Assembly: GCA_016764015.1 (NCBI GenBank)
Contig: JAESSR010000045.1
Coordinates: 1 to 7,423, forward strand
Length of the DNA: 7,423 nucleotides
Source: Phycisphaerales bacterium
GTDB lineage: Bacteria > Planctomycetota > Phycisphaerae > Phycisphaerales > UBA1924
Direction: 5' to 3'
Part shown: one piece after another, positions 1 to 6,103 of the stretch
How positions within the stretch are numbered: position 1 is the stretch's first letter
How the letters are laid out: each line of letters begins with the position of its first letter
Made by a program: the position numbers and the translations under genes
The notes under the pieces: generated by a model
What the model was told of the DNA's origin: nothing
Databases searched by the model: none
Seen by the model: only the letters and a program-made list of their open reading frames with translations

Positions 1-14
1 TAACGCTCGTATTT

Positions 15-46
15 AAAAAAGCCCCTGTGAATATCACAGAGACTTT
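15..46 (-). terminator. Rho-independent terminator of the aldehyde dehydrogenase gene
   Basis: Read on the minus strand, bases 46 to 34 pair with 30 to 18 around a 3-base UAU loop. This makes a 13-bp stem with two G-U wobbles, and the six-T run at 20 to 15 forms its end and tail. The stem begins 29 bases after the dehydrogenase stop codon. On the plus strand the two wobbles become A-C mismatches, so the structure works best for minus-strand transcripts, which fits the gene's direction. Confidence 0.85.
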
Positions 47-75
47 GAGTGTATTTCAAACAGTTAAACCAATGA

Positions 76-1458
76 TTACGGATTCGTGCTGACGACACGA
101 ACCTGACAGAACTGGCGATGTCCCATCGGCCCGGAGTGATAGCCAATCCCTGATTTGCGAGCACCAACCCAAGGCGTGCCGCTGGCGCCGCCGATGCCTC
201 GGTTAACACCAACCATGCCAGCGGTCGATCGTCGGCTGATGCCACGAACAACATCTTCATCACCGAACATCACCGCGCCAAGCCCGTACTCAGTATCGTT
301 GGCGAGTTCAATCGCTTCGTTGGCATCCTTCACGGTTTGGATACATGCAACTGGCCCGAAGGTCTCGATGGTCATGATGTCCATGGTGTGGTTGAGGTTG
401 TCGAGGATCGTTGGTTCGACGAAGTTGCCGTCCATTGGTGTGCCGCCGAAGAGAACATTGGCACCCTTGGCTTTGGCGTCTTCGATCTGTGCGAGCACAT
501 GTGTTTTTTGTTCGTTCATGACCATCGGCCCGATGGTTGAATCTTCGGCGAGGCAATCGCCCACTTTGAACTCGCCAACCTTGGCGATAAGCATTTTTGT
601 GAACTCTTCCTTCACACAATCCTGAACATAGATTCGTTCGGTCGAGACACACACCTGCCCACAGTTCCGCATCGAGTTGTTCGATACAAACGCGACGGCC
701 TTCTCAAGATCAGCACCTTCGAGCACGATGCATGGATCTTTCGAACCAAGCTCAAGGATCAATCGTTTGAGCCCAGGAGCCGCGGCGGCCATGATGTGCT
801 GCCCAGCGGTTTTCGATCCTGTAAACGCGATCATGTTCACATCGCCAGCGACCAAGGCTTTGCCCTGATCGTCTTCGCCGTGGATGATTTGCAATACGCC
901 TTCTGGCAAGAACTCGTTGAGGACTTTGACATACTCATCTGCGATCAAAGGCGTCTGCTCTGAAGGCTTGACGATCACGGTGTTGCCCGCAACCAACGCA
1001 GGGACAATCGTCCAGTGGGGCATCAAGGCCGGGAAGTTCCGAGGGGTGATCGTTGCACATACTCCAAATGGATCGTAGTAGATTGTCGATTCAACACCTT
1101 CGTCAGTGAGCACCTCAGGGGCGACTGCCTTTGCGACTTCATCGACTTCATCGTTCATGCGTGAGCCGCAGCCGGTGATTTCGCCGATGCCCTCGGCGAG
1201 CGGCTTGCCTTGCTCAAGCGAAAGAATCCGTCCGAGTTCATCGGCCTTCTCAAGAAGTTTCTCGCCGGCAGGCTTGAGCATGTCGGCTCGTTCTTGTGCT
1301 GAAAGAGCTGCCCACGCCGGCATCGCTGCGCGAGCCTTGGCGATCACGGCGTCAACTTGGTTCGCCGGTGTGACGGGGACAGTCCCGACGAGTTCGCCGG
1401 TCGATGGGTTGTAGGAACAGAGGGTATTCGTATCGGTGGGGGTGTTCATGGTGGTCAT
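76..1458 (-). CDS. NAD(P)-dependent aldehyde dehydrogenase family protein (succinate-semialdehyde dehydrogenase-like)
   Basis: This is a cytoplasmic enzyme that oxidises an aldehyde to the carboxylic acid using NAD(P)+. At 460 residues it matches the shorter ALDH/SSADH members (about 455 to 490). Numbered from the chosen start, visible landmarks are the oxyanion Asn141 in PRNFP, cofactor-binding Lys164 in VKPSEQTP, the FTGS turn at 212-215, general base Glu236 in LELG, nucleophile Cys270 in CGQVC, and Glu365 in ETFGP. All core catalytic residues are present, so it should be active. Two motifs are unusual: PRNFP where PWNFP is usual, and ELGSK where ELGGK is usual. An ATG at 1554 would add 32 residues, but that stretch overlaps the upstream gene and the promoter, so it is probably not translated. 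The ATG at 1458 coincides with the predicted transcription start, and the ATG at 1449 is an alternative. The substrate cannot be read from the sequence, and succinate semialdehyde is only a guess from overall resemblance. Confidence 0.93.
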   Translation of the reverse strand: MTTMNTPTDTNTLCSYNPSTGELVGTVPVTPANQVDAVIAKARAAMPAWAALSAQERADMLKPAGEKLLEKADELGRILSLEQGKPLAEGIGEITGCGSRMNDEVDEVAKAVAPEVLTDEGVESTIYYDPFGVCATITPRNFPALMPHWTIVPALVAGNTVIVKPSEQTPLIADEYVKVLNEFLPEGVLQIIHGEDDQGKALVAGDVNMIAFTGSKTAGQHIMAAAAPGLKRLILELGSKDPCIVLEGADLEKAVAFVSNNSMRNCGQVCVSTERIYVQDCVKEEFTKMLIAKVGEFKVGDCLAEDSTIGPMVMNEQKTHVLAQIEDAKAKGANVLFGGTPMDGNFVEPTILDNLNHTMDIMTIETFGPVACIQTVKDANEAIELANDTEYGLGAVMFGDEDVVRGISRRSTAGMVGVNRGIGGASGTPWVGARKSGIGYHSGPMGHRQFCQVRVVSTNP

Positions 1459-1464
1459 GTATAG

Positions 1465-1493
1465 ATTATAGCAAACTAAAAAGGTGACCACAA
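1465..1493 (-). promoter_or_regulatory. Sigma-70-type promoter for the aldehyde dehydrogenase gene
   Basis: On the minus strand TTGTGG (1493 to 1488) and a perfect TATAAT (1470 to 1465) are separated by exactly 17 bases. The -35 box lies inside the last codons of the upstream zinc-ribbon gene and the -10 box lies just past its stop. Six bases separate the -10 box from the ATG at 1458, so transcription should begin at or next to the start codon. There is no room for a ribosome binding site. The dehydrogenase may also receive readthrough from the upstream operon. Confidence 0.75.
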
Positions 1494-1886
1494 GGGGAAT
1501 AGGGGTGGCCAATAGCGGGCAATGAGCAGGAGAAGCAACGCCTCGCCAATCCATAGCAAGAAGAGTCGTTTAATCAGTTTACGACGCTTTCTCGTAGCAT
1601 ATGAGGCCCGATAAGTCGCCGTCAACGAATGGTGCTGGAGATATTTGTATTGGGCAAGCCCCACAAAGAGCAACGATATGAGGCCAATGAAGGGGAGCAA
1701 GAGCAACGAAGCGACCACCCAAGCCAGCCCAACTCGTGATTTGTACACCGCAACAGGATCATCTCTTCGCGTATCCAAGGCGGTATTGCACTCCGGGCAT
1801 GGATCGCCTTTGATCCGATCGTGCATGTCATACCCGCACTCATGGCAGGTGAAGACTTGTGTGAATGGATGTTTTTGAATAGGCAT
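1476..1886 (-). CDS. Zinc-ribbon two-helix membrane protein (distal paralogue of the tandem pair)
   Basis: Function unknown. The 136-residue protein has an N-terminal zinc ribbon with Cys14, Cys17, Cys30 and Cys33 in the pattern CHECGYDM then DPCPECNT, which probably holds one zinc ion. Two hydrophobic segments follow, at about 53-78 and 106-124, and a strongly basic patch (RKRRKLIKR, 99-107) sits before the second. By the positive-inside rule that patch and the ribbon are probably both cytoplasmic. It is a clear paralogue of the gene just upstream: both share the CGYDM, DPCPECNT and FDTR/LDTR blocks, the helix spacing, and a KRRKLI block before helix 2. It starts 3 bases after that gene's stop, with only a weak GGTGG-like ribosome site, which suggests translational coupling. 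It is the last gene of the operon before the dehydrogenase promoter. Confidence 0.85.
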   Translation of the reverse strand: MPIQKHPFTQVFTCHECGYDMHDRIKGDPCPECNTALDTRRDDPVAVYKSRVGLAWVVASLLLLPFIGLISLLFVGLAQYKYLQHHSLTATYRASYATRKRRKLIKRLFLLWIGEALLLLLIARYWPPLFPLWSPF

Positions 1887-1889
1887 GAG

Positions 1890-2297
1890 CTACCACCAGT
1901 TCAAAGCCTGAGGCCAAATCCACGAAATTGCCACCAAAGCAAAGAGTTCAACGCACCATACCCAGCCCAAGAGTTCAATGAGTTTGCGTCGTTTGGTGAT
2001 ATGGTACGGGATTCTAAAATCAGTCTCCTTAGGCTCGAGCCAGCAGGTGGTGCGGTAAGCTATGAAGAGTAATATGAATCCGATCGGCACCGCCAACGGA
2101 TTGCAAAGGATAGCGATGACCATATACACAACTGCCCGTTTCGATCGGTTGTCTGCATCCGGCAGATCAAGCCGAGTATCGAATGGTGTGTTGCATTCTG
2201 GGCACGGGTCTGCATCCGCCCGCCCGGTCATGTCGTAGCCGCAGATGTGACAGATGAATCTCAGCTTGTCGCGTTGTTCGTGGGTGAGCTTTGCCAA
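1890..2297 (-). CDS. Zinc-ribbon two-helix membrane protein (proximal paralogue of the tandem pair)
   Basis: Function unknown. Numbered from the chosen start, the 135-residue protein has a zinc ribbon with Cys16, Cys19, Cys32 and Cys35 (CHICGYDM, then DPCPECNT). Two membrane helices follow at about 54-80 and 107-128, and KRRKLIELL leads into the second. It is paralogous to the next gene downstream, so the pair probably arose by tandem duplication. No ATG is available near the start. The first possible start, TTG at 2312, lies inside the methyltransferase gene and has no ribosome site. The TTG at 2297 lies one base after the methyltransferase stop and has GAGGG six bases upstream, so I prefer it. 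The tight junction implies coupling to the methyltransferase. A role in zinc-dependent binding at the membrane is inference only. Confidence 0.82.
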   Translation of the reverse strand: MAKLTHEQRDKLRFICHICGYDMTGRADADPCPECNTPFDTRLDLPDADNRSKRAVVYMVIAILCNPLAVPIGFILLFIAYRTTCWLEPKETDFRIPYHITKRRKLIELLGWVWCVELFALVAISWIWPQALNWW

Positions 2298-2298
2298 T

Positions 2299-3078
2299 CT
2301 ACGCCCTCGCAACTACAAGCACAATAAAACTCTCTTCGAGTTCCTCCTGCCCATCCTCCACAGGCAGCACATACGCGTTCCCATCCGCATCCAACGCATC
2401 GGCCAGCTTCGTATACACCAAAGTCTCTCTGAATCCCGCATCCATCATCGCATCACGAAGCTCAGGAATTGACCACAGCCGCCATTGGTACACAAACGCA
2501 TCTTCGAGCTCAAACTCGATCACGCCTGCGCGTTCAACGCGGAAGTGAATCAGGTTCGTCACCATGCCGGTGGTTGGGTCGGCTTCGTGCTGCTCCCAGG
2601 TATATCGGCAGAGTTTGCCGCCAGGCATCGGATGCGCACGGTGTACGCCGCCGAGCGTATACGCGGTATCGCCGCCGTAGGTGTCGCAAATGAACATGCC
2701 GCCAGCTTGAAGCCGGGATTTGACATGCGTGAGGTATTCGACCAGTTCGGCCCGCGTGTGCAGATACCCGATCGAGAAGTTGCCCACAAACAGCACATCG
2801 CACGCATCGTCGGCCTCAGACACATCGCACTCACGCTTGGTGATCCGTTCATGATCCCCGCGTTTGTGCAGACTCTTGTTGTCGAAGTCCACGGCGATGG
2901 CCTTGGCTCCATCGCGCTCTACCCATAGGTGCGAGAGGGCTGCGGTGCCGGAGAAATCTTCACCAAGGGTAATCGGCTCTCCCCCATGCACCGCCCGTAG
3001 CAATGGCACCAAGTCCTTGGGCGATTGCACACAGAGTTCGTAGAGATCGTGCTTGTCGTAGGTAGTCTCGTTGATCAT
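2299..3078 (-). CDS. Class I SAM-dependent methyltransferase
   Basis: The 259-residue protein is a Rossmann-fold methyltransferase, probably cytoplasmic, with unknown substrate. The SAM-binding motif I is LGEDFSGTAAL (38-48), which replaces the textbook DxGxGxG. The end of strand 2 carries the acidic VDFD (63-66), and CDV at 84-86 suits the adenine contact. The strand-4 region LFVGNFSIGYLHTRAEL (96-112) precedes the KSRLQAGGMFICDTYGG segment (120-136). The N-terminus (YDKHDLYELCVQSP, 7-20) and the EDFSGTA block resemble, from memory, an uncharacterised family with a REDFCGTA motif. The start is ATG 3078, which overlaps the stop of the preceding zinc-ribbon gene as ATGA, a classic coupling junction. 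A longer reading to 3303 would overlap that gene by more than 220 bases and lacks family resemblance. Its target (small molecule, protein or lipid) is not apparent. Placement in an exporter operon hints at modification of a transported or membrane compound, but that is inference. Confidence 0.88.
   Translation of the reverse strand: MINETTYDKHDLYELCVQSPKDLVPLLRAVHGGEPITLGEDFSGTAALSHLWVERDGAKAIAVDFDNKSLHKRGDHERITKRECDVSEADDACDVLFVGNFSIGYLHTRAELVEYLTHVKSRLQAGGMFICDTYGGDTAYTLGGVHRAHPMPGGKLCRYTWEQHEADPTTGMVTNLIHFRVERAGVIEFELEDAFVYQWRLWSIPELRDAMMDAGFRETLVYTKLADALDADGNAYVLPVEDGQEELEESFIVLVVARA
2304..2308 (-). promoter_or_regulatory. Ribosome binding site deciding the TTG start at 2297
   Basis: GAGGG on the minus strand ends six bases before TTG 2297 and lies within the final codons of the methyltransferase gene. 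The alternative TTG at 2312 has nothing comparable upstream. The site therefore supports a 135-residue product with a rare start codon. Confidence 0.55.
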
Positions 3079-3575
3079 GGCATGAGGACCGGGGCATTGC
3101 CGGCTGCACCTGCTGCCGCAGCACCCACAATAGCGATCATAATAGTGGTGAATATGAAAAGAAAGTAGATTGAGCTGAGTATCAACCCAATCCATCCACA
3201 CACACGACCAGCGGTGGCCATGCCTAATGAACTCGCTGGTGCGGTGCCATCTTGAATTGCAAGCCGAGCTTTCTTTGCAAATATAATCGCAATAATCCCA
3301 CATGGAATTCCAATAATTCCGTAGCCTATACAGGTGATGATGGAGAAGATTCCCAGCACCAGTGAAGTAATGGCCTTGCCACTGGTTTGCTGGCGGTTCC
3401 CTGCAAACTGCATGATCTCAGACCCGCACTCCGGGCATCGTTGTCCGATTGCGACACCGACAAGGTTGTAGCCACATGAGAGGCAATGGATGCCTTCGCG
3501 TGCGGTTGGGTTTGAAGCCGGGTTGTTCGCTGTTGGATATTCCTGCATGTCAGATTCTACGCCATCCGAATCCAT
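3075..3575 (-). CDS. Zinc-ribbon and DUF4190-like membrane protein
   Basis: Function unknown. This 166-residue protein has a disordered acidic/polar N-terminus, then a zinc ribbon with Cys31, Cys34, Cys47 and Cys50 (CLSCGYNLVG, then CPECGSE). The membrane part resembles DUF4190: a long hydrophobic stretch (about 68-99) with SLVLGIFSI and GIPCGIIAIIFA followed by KKAR, then a second segment at about 124-153 that is rich in Gly and Ala at its end. The ribbon matches that of the two paralogues downstream in spacing, but the membrane portion differs, so this is a separate family sharing the same head. Its start is uncertain. ATG 3575 overlaps the permease gene by 19 bases, while ATG 3548 (nine residues shorter) lies 8 bases past the permease stop. 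Neither has a convincing ribosome site, which suggests coupling to the permease. Confidence 0.85.
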   Translation of the reverse strand: MDSDGVESDMQEYPTANNPASNPTAREGIHCLSCGYNLVGVAIGQRCPECGSEIMQFAGNRQQTSGKAITSLVLGIFSIITCIGYGIIGIPCGIIAIIFAKKARLAIQDGTAPASSLGMATAGRVCGWIGLILSSIYFLFIFTTIMIAIVGAAAAGAAGNAPVLMP

Positions 3576-4969
3576 TTGATCAGCGTCCGCAAGTTTGGCG
3601 GCTTACCAAACATCAGCAATCCCACACGGAATACCTTCGCCGCGAGCCAGAGGAACACCACGACGGCGATCCCGTTGAGCACAATCGCTGCAGCGATCTG
3701 CCAGTTGGGAGGTGGATCGTTCGACGACACACGCATGATCATAATGAACGGTGAGATTGGCGGGATGAAACTCGTAATCGTCGAGAACAATGAGTTGGGT
3801 GCTCGGATCACAGGCATAAAGAAGATGTAAGGCAAGATCATCATCATCATGACCGGGGTCATGAGCGATTGGGCCTCGCGAAGGTCATTGACCGCCGAGC
3901 CGATGGCAGCCATCAGTGATGCAAACATGAAGTAGGCAAGCATGAAGAAGATGAAGATATAAAAGAAAGTGATCGGGGAGACGAGATCATCACGCTTGAA
4001 GAAGATCAGCGCGGCGATCCCCACTCCGTTATAAATCGTGAGCAGCGAGAGCCCGACGCCCATCTGCCCGATGATCTTGCCGGTCATCAGTTCTAATGGC
4101 GAGACCGCCGAGAGCAACACTTCTACAACACGGTTCGATTTTTCTTCGACTGTGGTTGTGAGAAGGTATTGCCCGCCGGTCATAGAAGCCATCAAGAGAA
4201 GCATCAACGATGCGAACGGGATAAGGAAGTTTGAGATGCCGGACGATTCATTTCGCTCGCCGTCTTCGGTGATCTCTTTGCTTTTGCGTGCTCTCACCGA
4301 GCTGAGCTCGATCACGGTATCACGGTCGATATTGGCGTTCTGGTACCGAAGTTCGCGGATCGACCAGCGGATAGAACTTTCGATCTCGCTTATGGTTTCT
4401 TCATTGAGCTTTGGGCGGAAGAACGCTTGGTACACTCCGAAGCCTTCCTCATCGTTGATTTTTTGGGTCGCGTCTGCATCGATTTCAATGATCGCCGGGA
4501 GCGTCGATAGATCATCTTCCGAAGACTCTTCTGACGCGACGACGGCTCGGAGTTCTTCCTTGAGTTCTTCGATGTCCACATCGTTGGCTGTTTGGATCAC
4601 ACGAAAACTTGGAAACGGAATAACGATTTTGGTGTTATCGAGTGTGTCTGTTGCTTTTTTGCCGAGCAAGCCGCCAAGCATGCCCTTGGCAGCATCCTTC
4701 ATGTTCTCTGCTTCTTTGATCCATCGTGCTTCAACATTCTCTGGAGACAAGCGGTCTGTGGCGACCTGGGCGACTTCGCCCGATCGGTCGAGCAGATAAA
4801 TCTTCCCTGTGTCAGCGGGTGGTTGCGAACTCATTGCGAGCAAAATGACGACGGGGATAACCATTGCCATCAATGCGGGCAGAACCAACGCGCCGATGAT
4901 GAATCCTTTGGTCATCGCGGTGGATGCAAACTCTCGTGAAGCGACCCGTATTACTTTGGAGATATTCAT
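3557..4969 (-). CDS. ABC-2 type transporter permease, NatB-like
   Basis: This 470-residue membrane subunit of an ABC exporter pairs with the ATPase encoded just upstream. It has one N-terminal helix (about 22-46), a large soluble domain (about 47-245), then five helices at about 246-265, 295-323, 333-357, 367-387 and 424-446. This is the ABC2_membrane_3 arrangement of NatB and YhaP. The diagnostic segment is MTGGQYLLTTTVEEKSNR (263-280), followed by EVLLSAVSPLELMTGKIIG (283-301), the coupling-helix region that contacts the ATPase. The soluble domain should lie outside the membrane and is highly acidic, with a DVDIEELKEEL stretch (130-140) and ASEESSEDD (145-153). NatB-type exporters move Na+, and relatives export drugs or peptides, so the substrate here is open. 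The start overlaps the ATPase stop as ATGA and has a good AAGGAG site. Confidence 0.92.
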   Translation of the reverse strand: MNISKVIRVASREFASTAMTKGFIIGALVLPALMAMVIPVVILLAMSSQPPADTGKIYLLDRSGEVAQVATDRLSPENVEARWIKEAENMKDAAKGMLGGLLGKKATDTLDNTKIVIPFPSFRVIQTANDVDIEELKEELRAVVASEESSEDDLSTLPAIIEIDADATQKINDEEGFGVYQAFFRPKLNEETISEIESSIRWSIRELRYQNANIDRDTVIELSSVRARKSKEITEDGERNESSGISNFLIPFASLMLLLMASMTGGQYLLTTTVEEKSNRVVEVLLSAVSPLELMTGKIIGQMGVGLSLLTIYNGVGIAALIFFKRDDLVSPITFFYIFIFFMLAYFMFASLMAAIGSAVNDLREAQSLMTPVMMMMILPYIFFMPVIRAPNSLFSTITSFIPPISPFIMIMRVSSNDPPPNWQIAAAIVLNGIAVVVFLWLAAKVFRVGLLMFGKPPNLRTLIKWIRMA

Positions 4970-5964
4970 GAGTCTGCTCCTTCTTCATCTTGCGTAGAAC
5001 CAGCAAGCAGCTCCGCCCGCAGTTGCTCGGCATCGCTGCCTTGTTTGCCGCCGGTGACGATCTCGATAAACACATCTTCAAGTGTTGGTTTCTTGATCTC
5101 GATCCGGTTCATCGGATAGGCCGCGAGCAGCGTCATCATGGCGGTCTGAGGCTCGATGCCCTCTTCGAGTATGACTTCAAGGGCTCCCTCAACAGCATTC
5201 ACATGGGCAACACCAGAAACCTGTGCGATTTCCTTGGTCATCCCTAAGCCGCCGACAGGATCGACATGGAGAGCACGCGGATCGAATCGAGTGCGGATGT
5301 CGTCGAGTGTGTCATCGAGCACCTTCTTGCCCTCATGAATCATCACAATATGATCACACAACTGCTCGGCCTGGTACATCACATGGGTCGAGAAGATCAC
5401 GGTTTTTCCAGCACTGTGTTCTTCATCGATCAGTTTTCGTAGCAATCGCATGTTGACCGGGTCGAGTCCTGAGAACGGCTCGTCAAGAATAATCAGATCA
5501 GGATTATGCAAGACCGCTGCGATGAACTGCACCTTCTGCTGCATGCCCTTGGAGAGCTCTTCGCATTTCTTTTTATAGACATCTTCGAGCTCAATGCGTT
5601 CGAGCCAGCCTTTGACCACCTGATCGAGCCCGCGTGAGTCGAGCCCTTTGAGCCGACCGATGTACTTGAGGAATGCGCCGACCTTCATTTTTTTATAGAT
5701 GCCTCGTTCTTCGGGGAGGTACCCAATCTGATCCTTGGATTCGATCGCGGATTTCTTCCCAAGCACCGAGAGCTCGCCACAGTCTGGGAAGAGGATCGAC
5801 ATGATCATCCGAATGGTCGTCGTCTTGCCCGCACCGTTTGGGCCGATGAACCCATAGATTGATCCCAGGGGAATCGCGAGATCGATACCTTCTACAGCGA
5901 CCTTTGAGCCGAAGGTTTTGCGAACGCCGGTCATCGCGACGGCTAACGAACTCGTATCTGACAT
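4966..5964 (-). CDS. ABC transporter ATP-binding protein, NatA-like
   Basis: This 332-residue cytoplasmic ATPase powers the permease encoded just downstream. Motifs in order are Walker A GPNGAGKTT (41-49), a Q-loop region reading GYLPEERGIY (81-90), the signature LSKGM (137-141) with QQKVQF after it, Walker B LIILDEP (157-163) with catalytic Glu162, the D-loop SGLDP (165-169), and switch His194 in STHVM. The C-terminal part (about 220-305), ending in PTLEDVFIEIV, matches the extension (DUF4162 type) found in NatA/YhaQ subunits. In the Q-loop the usual Gln is replaced by PEERG, as is common in this subfamily. All catalytic residues are intact. The start ATG 5964 has AAAGGGG five bases upstream. 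It is the first gene of the operon, and its stop overlaps the permease start. Confidence 0.95.
   Translation of the reverse strand: MSDTSSLAVAMTGVRKTFGSKVAVEGIDLAIPLGSIYGFIGPNGAGKTTTIRMIMSILFPDCGELSVLGKKSAIESKDQIGYLPEERGIYKKMKVGAFLKYIGRLKGLDSRGLDQVVKGWLERIELEDVYKKKCEELSKGMQQKVQFIAAVLHNPDLIILDEPFSGLDPVNMRLLRKLIDEEHSAGKTVIFSTHVMYQAEQLCDHIVMIHEGKKVLDDTLDDIRTRFDPRALHVDPVGGLGMTKEIAQVSGVAHVNAVEGALEVILEEGIEPQTAMMTLLAAYPMNRIEIKKPTLEDVFIEIVTGGKQGSDAEQLRAELLAGSTQDEEGADS
4977..4982 (-). promoter_or_regulatory. Ribosome binding site of the permease gene
   Basis: AAGGAG on the minus strand sits seven bases upstream of ATG 4969, inside the end of the ATPase gene. It is the strongest Shine-Dalgarno in the operon. 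It fixes the permease start and suggests the permease is translated independently as well as by coupling. Confidence 0.75.
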
Positions 5965-5969
5965 AAAGA

Positions 5970-5976
5970 CCCCTTT
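5970..5976 (-). promoter_or_regulatory. Ribosome binding site of the ABC ATPase gene
   Basis: AAAGGGG on the minus strand lies five bases before ATG 5964. The match to the anti-Shine-Dalgarno is moderate and the spacing is acceptable. Confidence 0.5.
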
Positions 5977-6103
5977 GTGAACTGGCTTGAGTGTATGACA
6001 GTATTGGGAGATTGCGCCGTAAGTTGCACTTTGAGTCCATCAAATGGCTGATTGGGGATCATATTTCATGCTGAGGAGATGGCGAGGAGTATACCGTTGC
6101 ACC
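5977..6103. promoter_or_regulatory. Divergent intergenic region between the ABC operon and prfA
   Basis: This region must hold the promoters of both the leftward ABC operon and rightward prfA. I find no good -35/-10 pair for the ABC operon; AATACT and TACACT are partial -10 matches without a partner. For prfA, TATACC (6090-6095) is a possible -10 with TTCATG 19 bases upstream, both weak. Two short inverted repeats lie in the middle: AAGT-TGC-ACTT (6021-6031) and TTTGA-GTCCA-TCAAA (6030-6044). They could be an operator but are short enough to arise by chance. Two GAGGAG copies are at 6073-6078 and 6084-6089. Confidence 0.45.

Noticed and set aside
155..625. Plus-strand open frame of 156 codons
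   Set aside because: Antisense to the aldehyde dehydrogenase, low-complexity Ser/Pro/Thr composition, no domain.
1459..1554. N-terminal extension of the aldehyde dehydrogenase that looks like a signal peptide
   Set aside because: It is hydrophobic because it overlaps the end of the zinc-ribbon gene and the promoter in another frame. ALDH homology begins after ATG 1458.
3079..3303. 75-residue N-terminal extension of the methyltransferase
   Set aside because: It is out of frame with the zinc-ribbon gene it overlaps, is rich in His, Cys and Tyr, and precedes an ATGA coupling junction at 3078.
4038..4799. Plus-strand open frame of 253 codons
   Set aside because: It is antisense to the permease gene, very rich in Ser and Arg, and shows no domain. 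It is a shadow of the coding strand.
6044..6103. 20-residue N-terminal extension of release factor 1
   Set aside because: The sequence does not resemble the RF1 N-terminus. The family-like start is ATG 6104.
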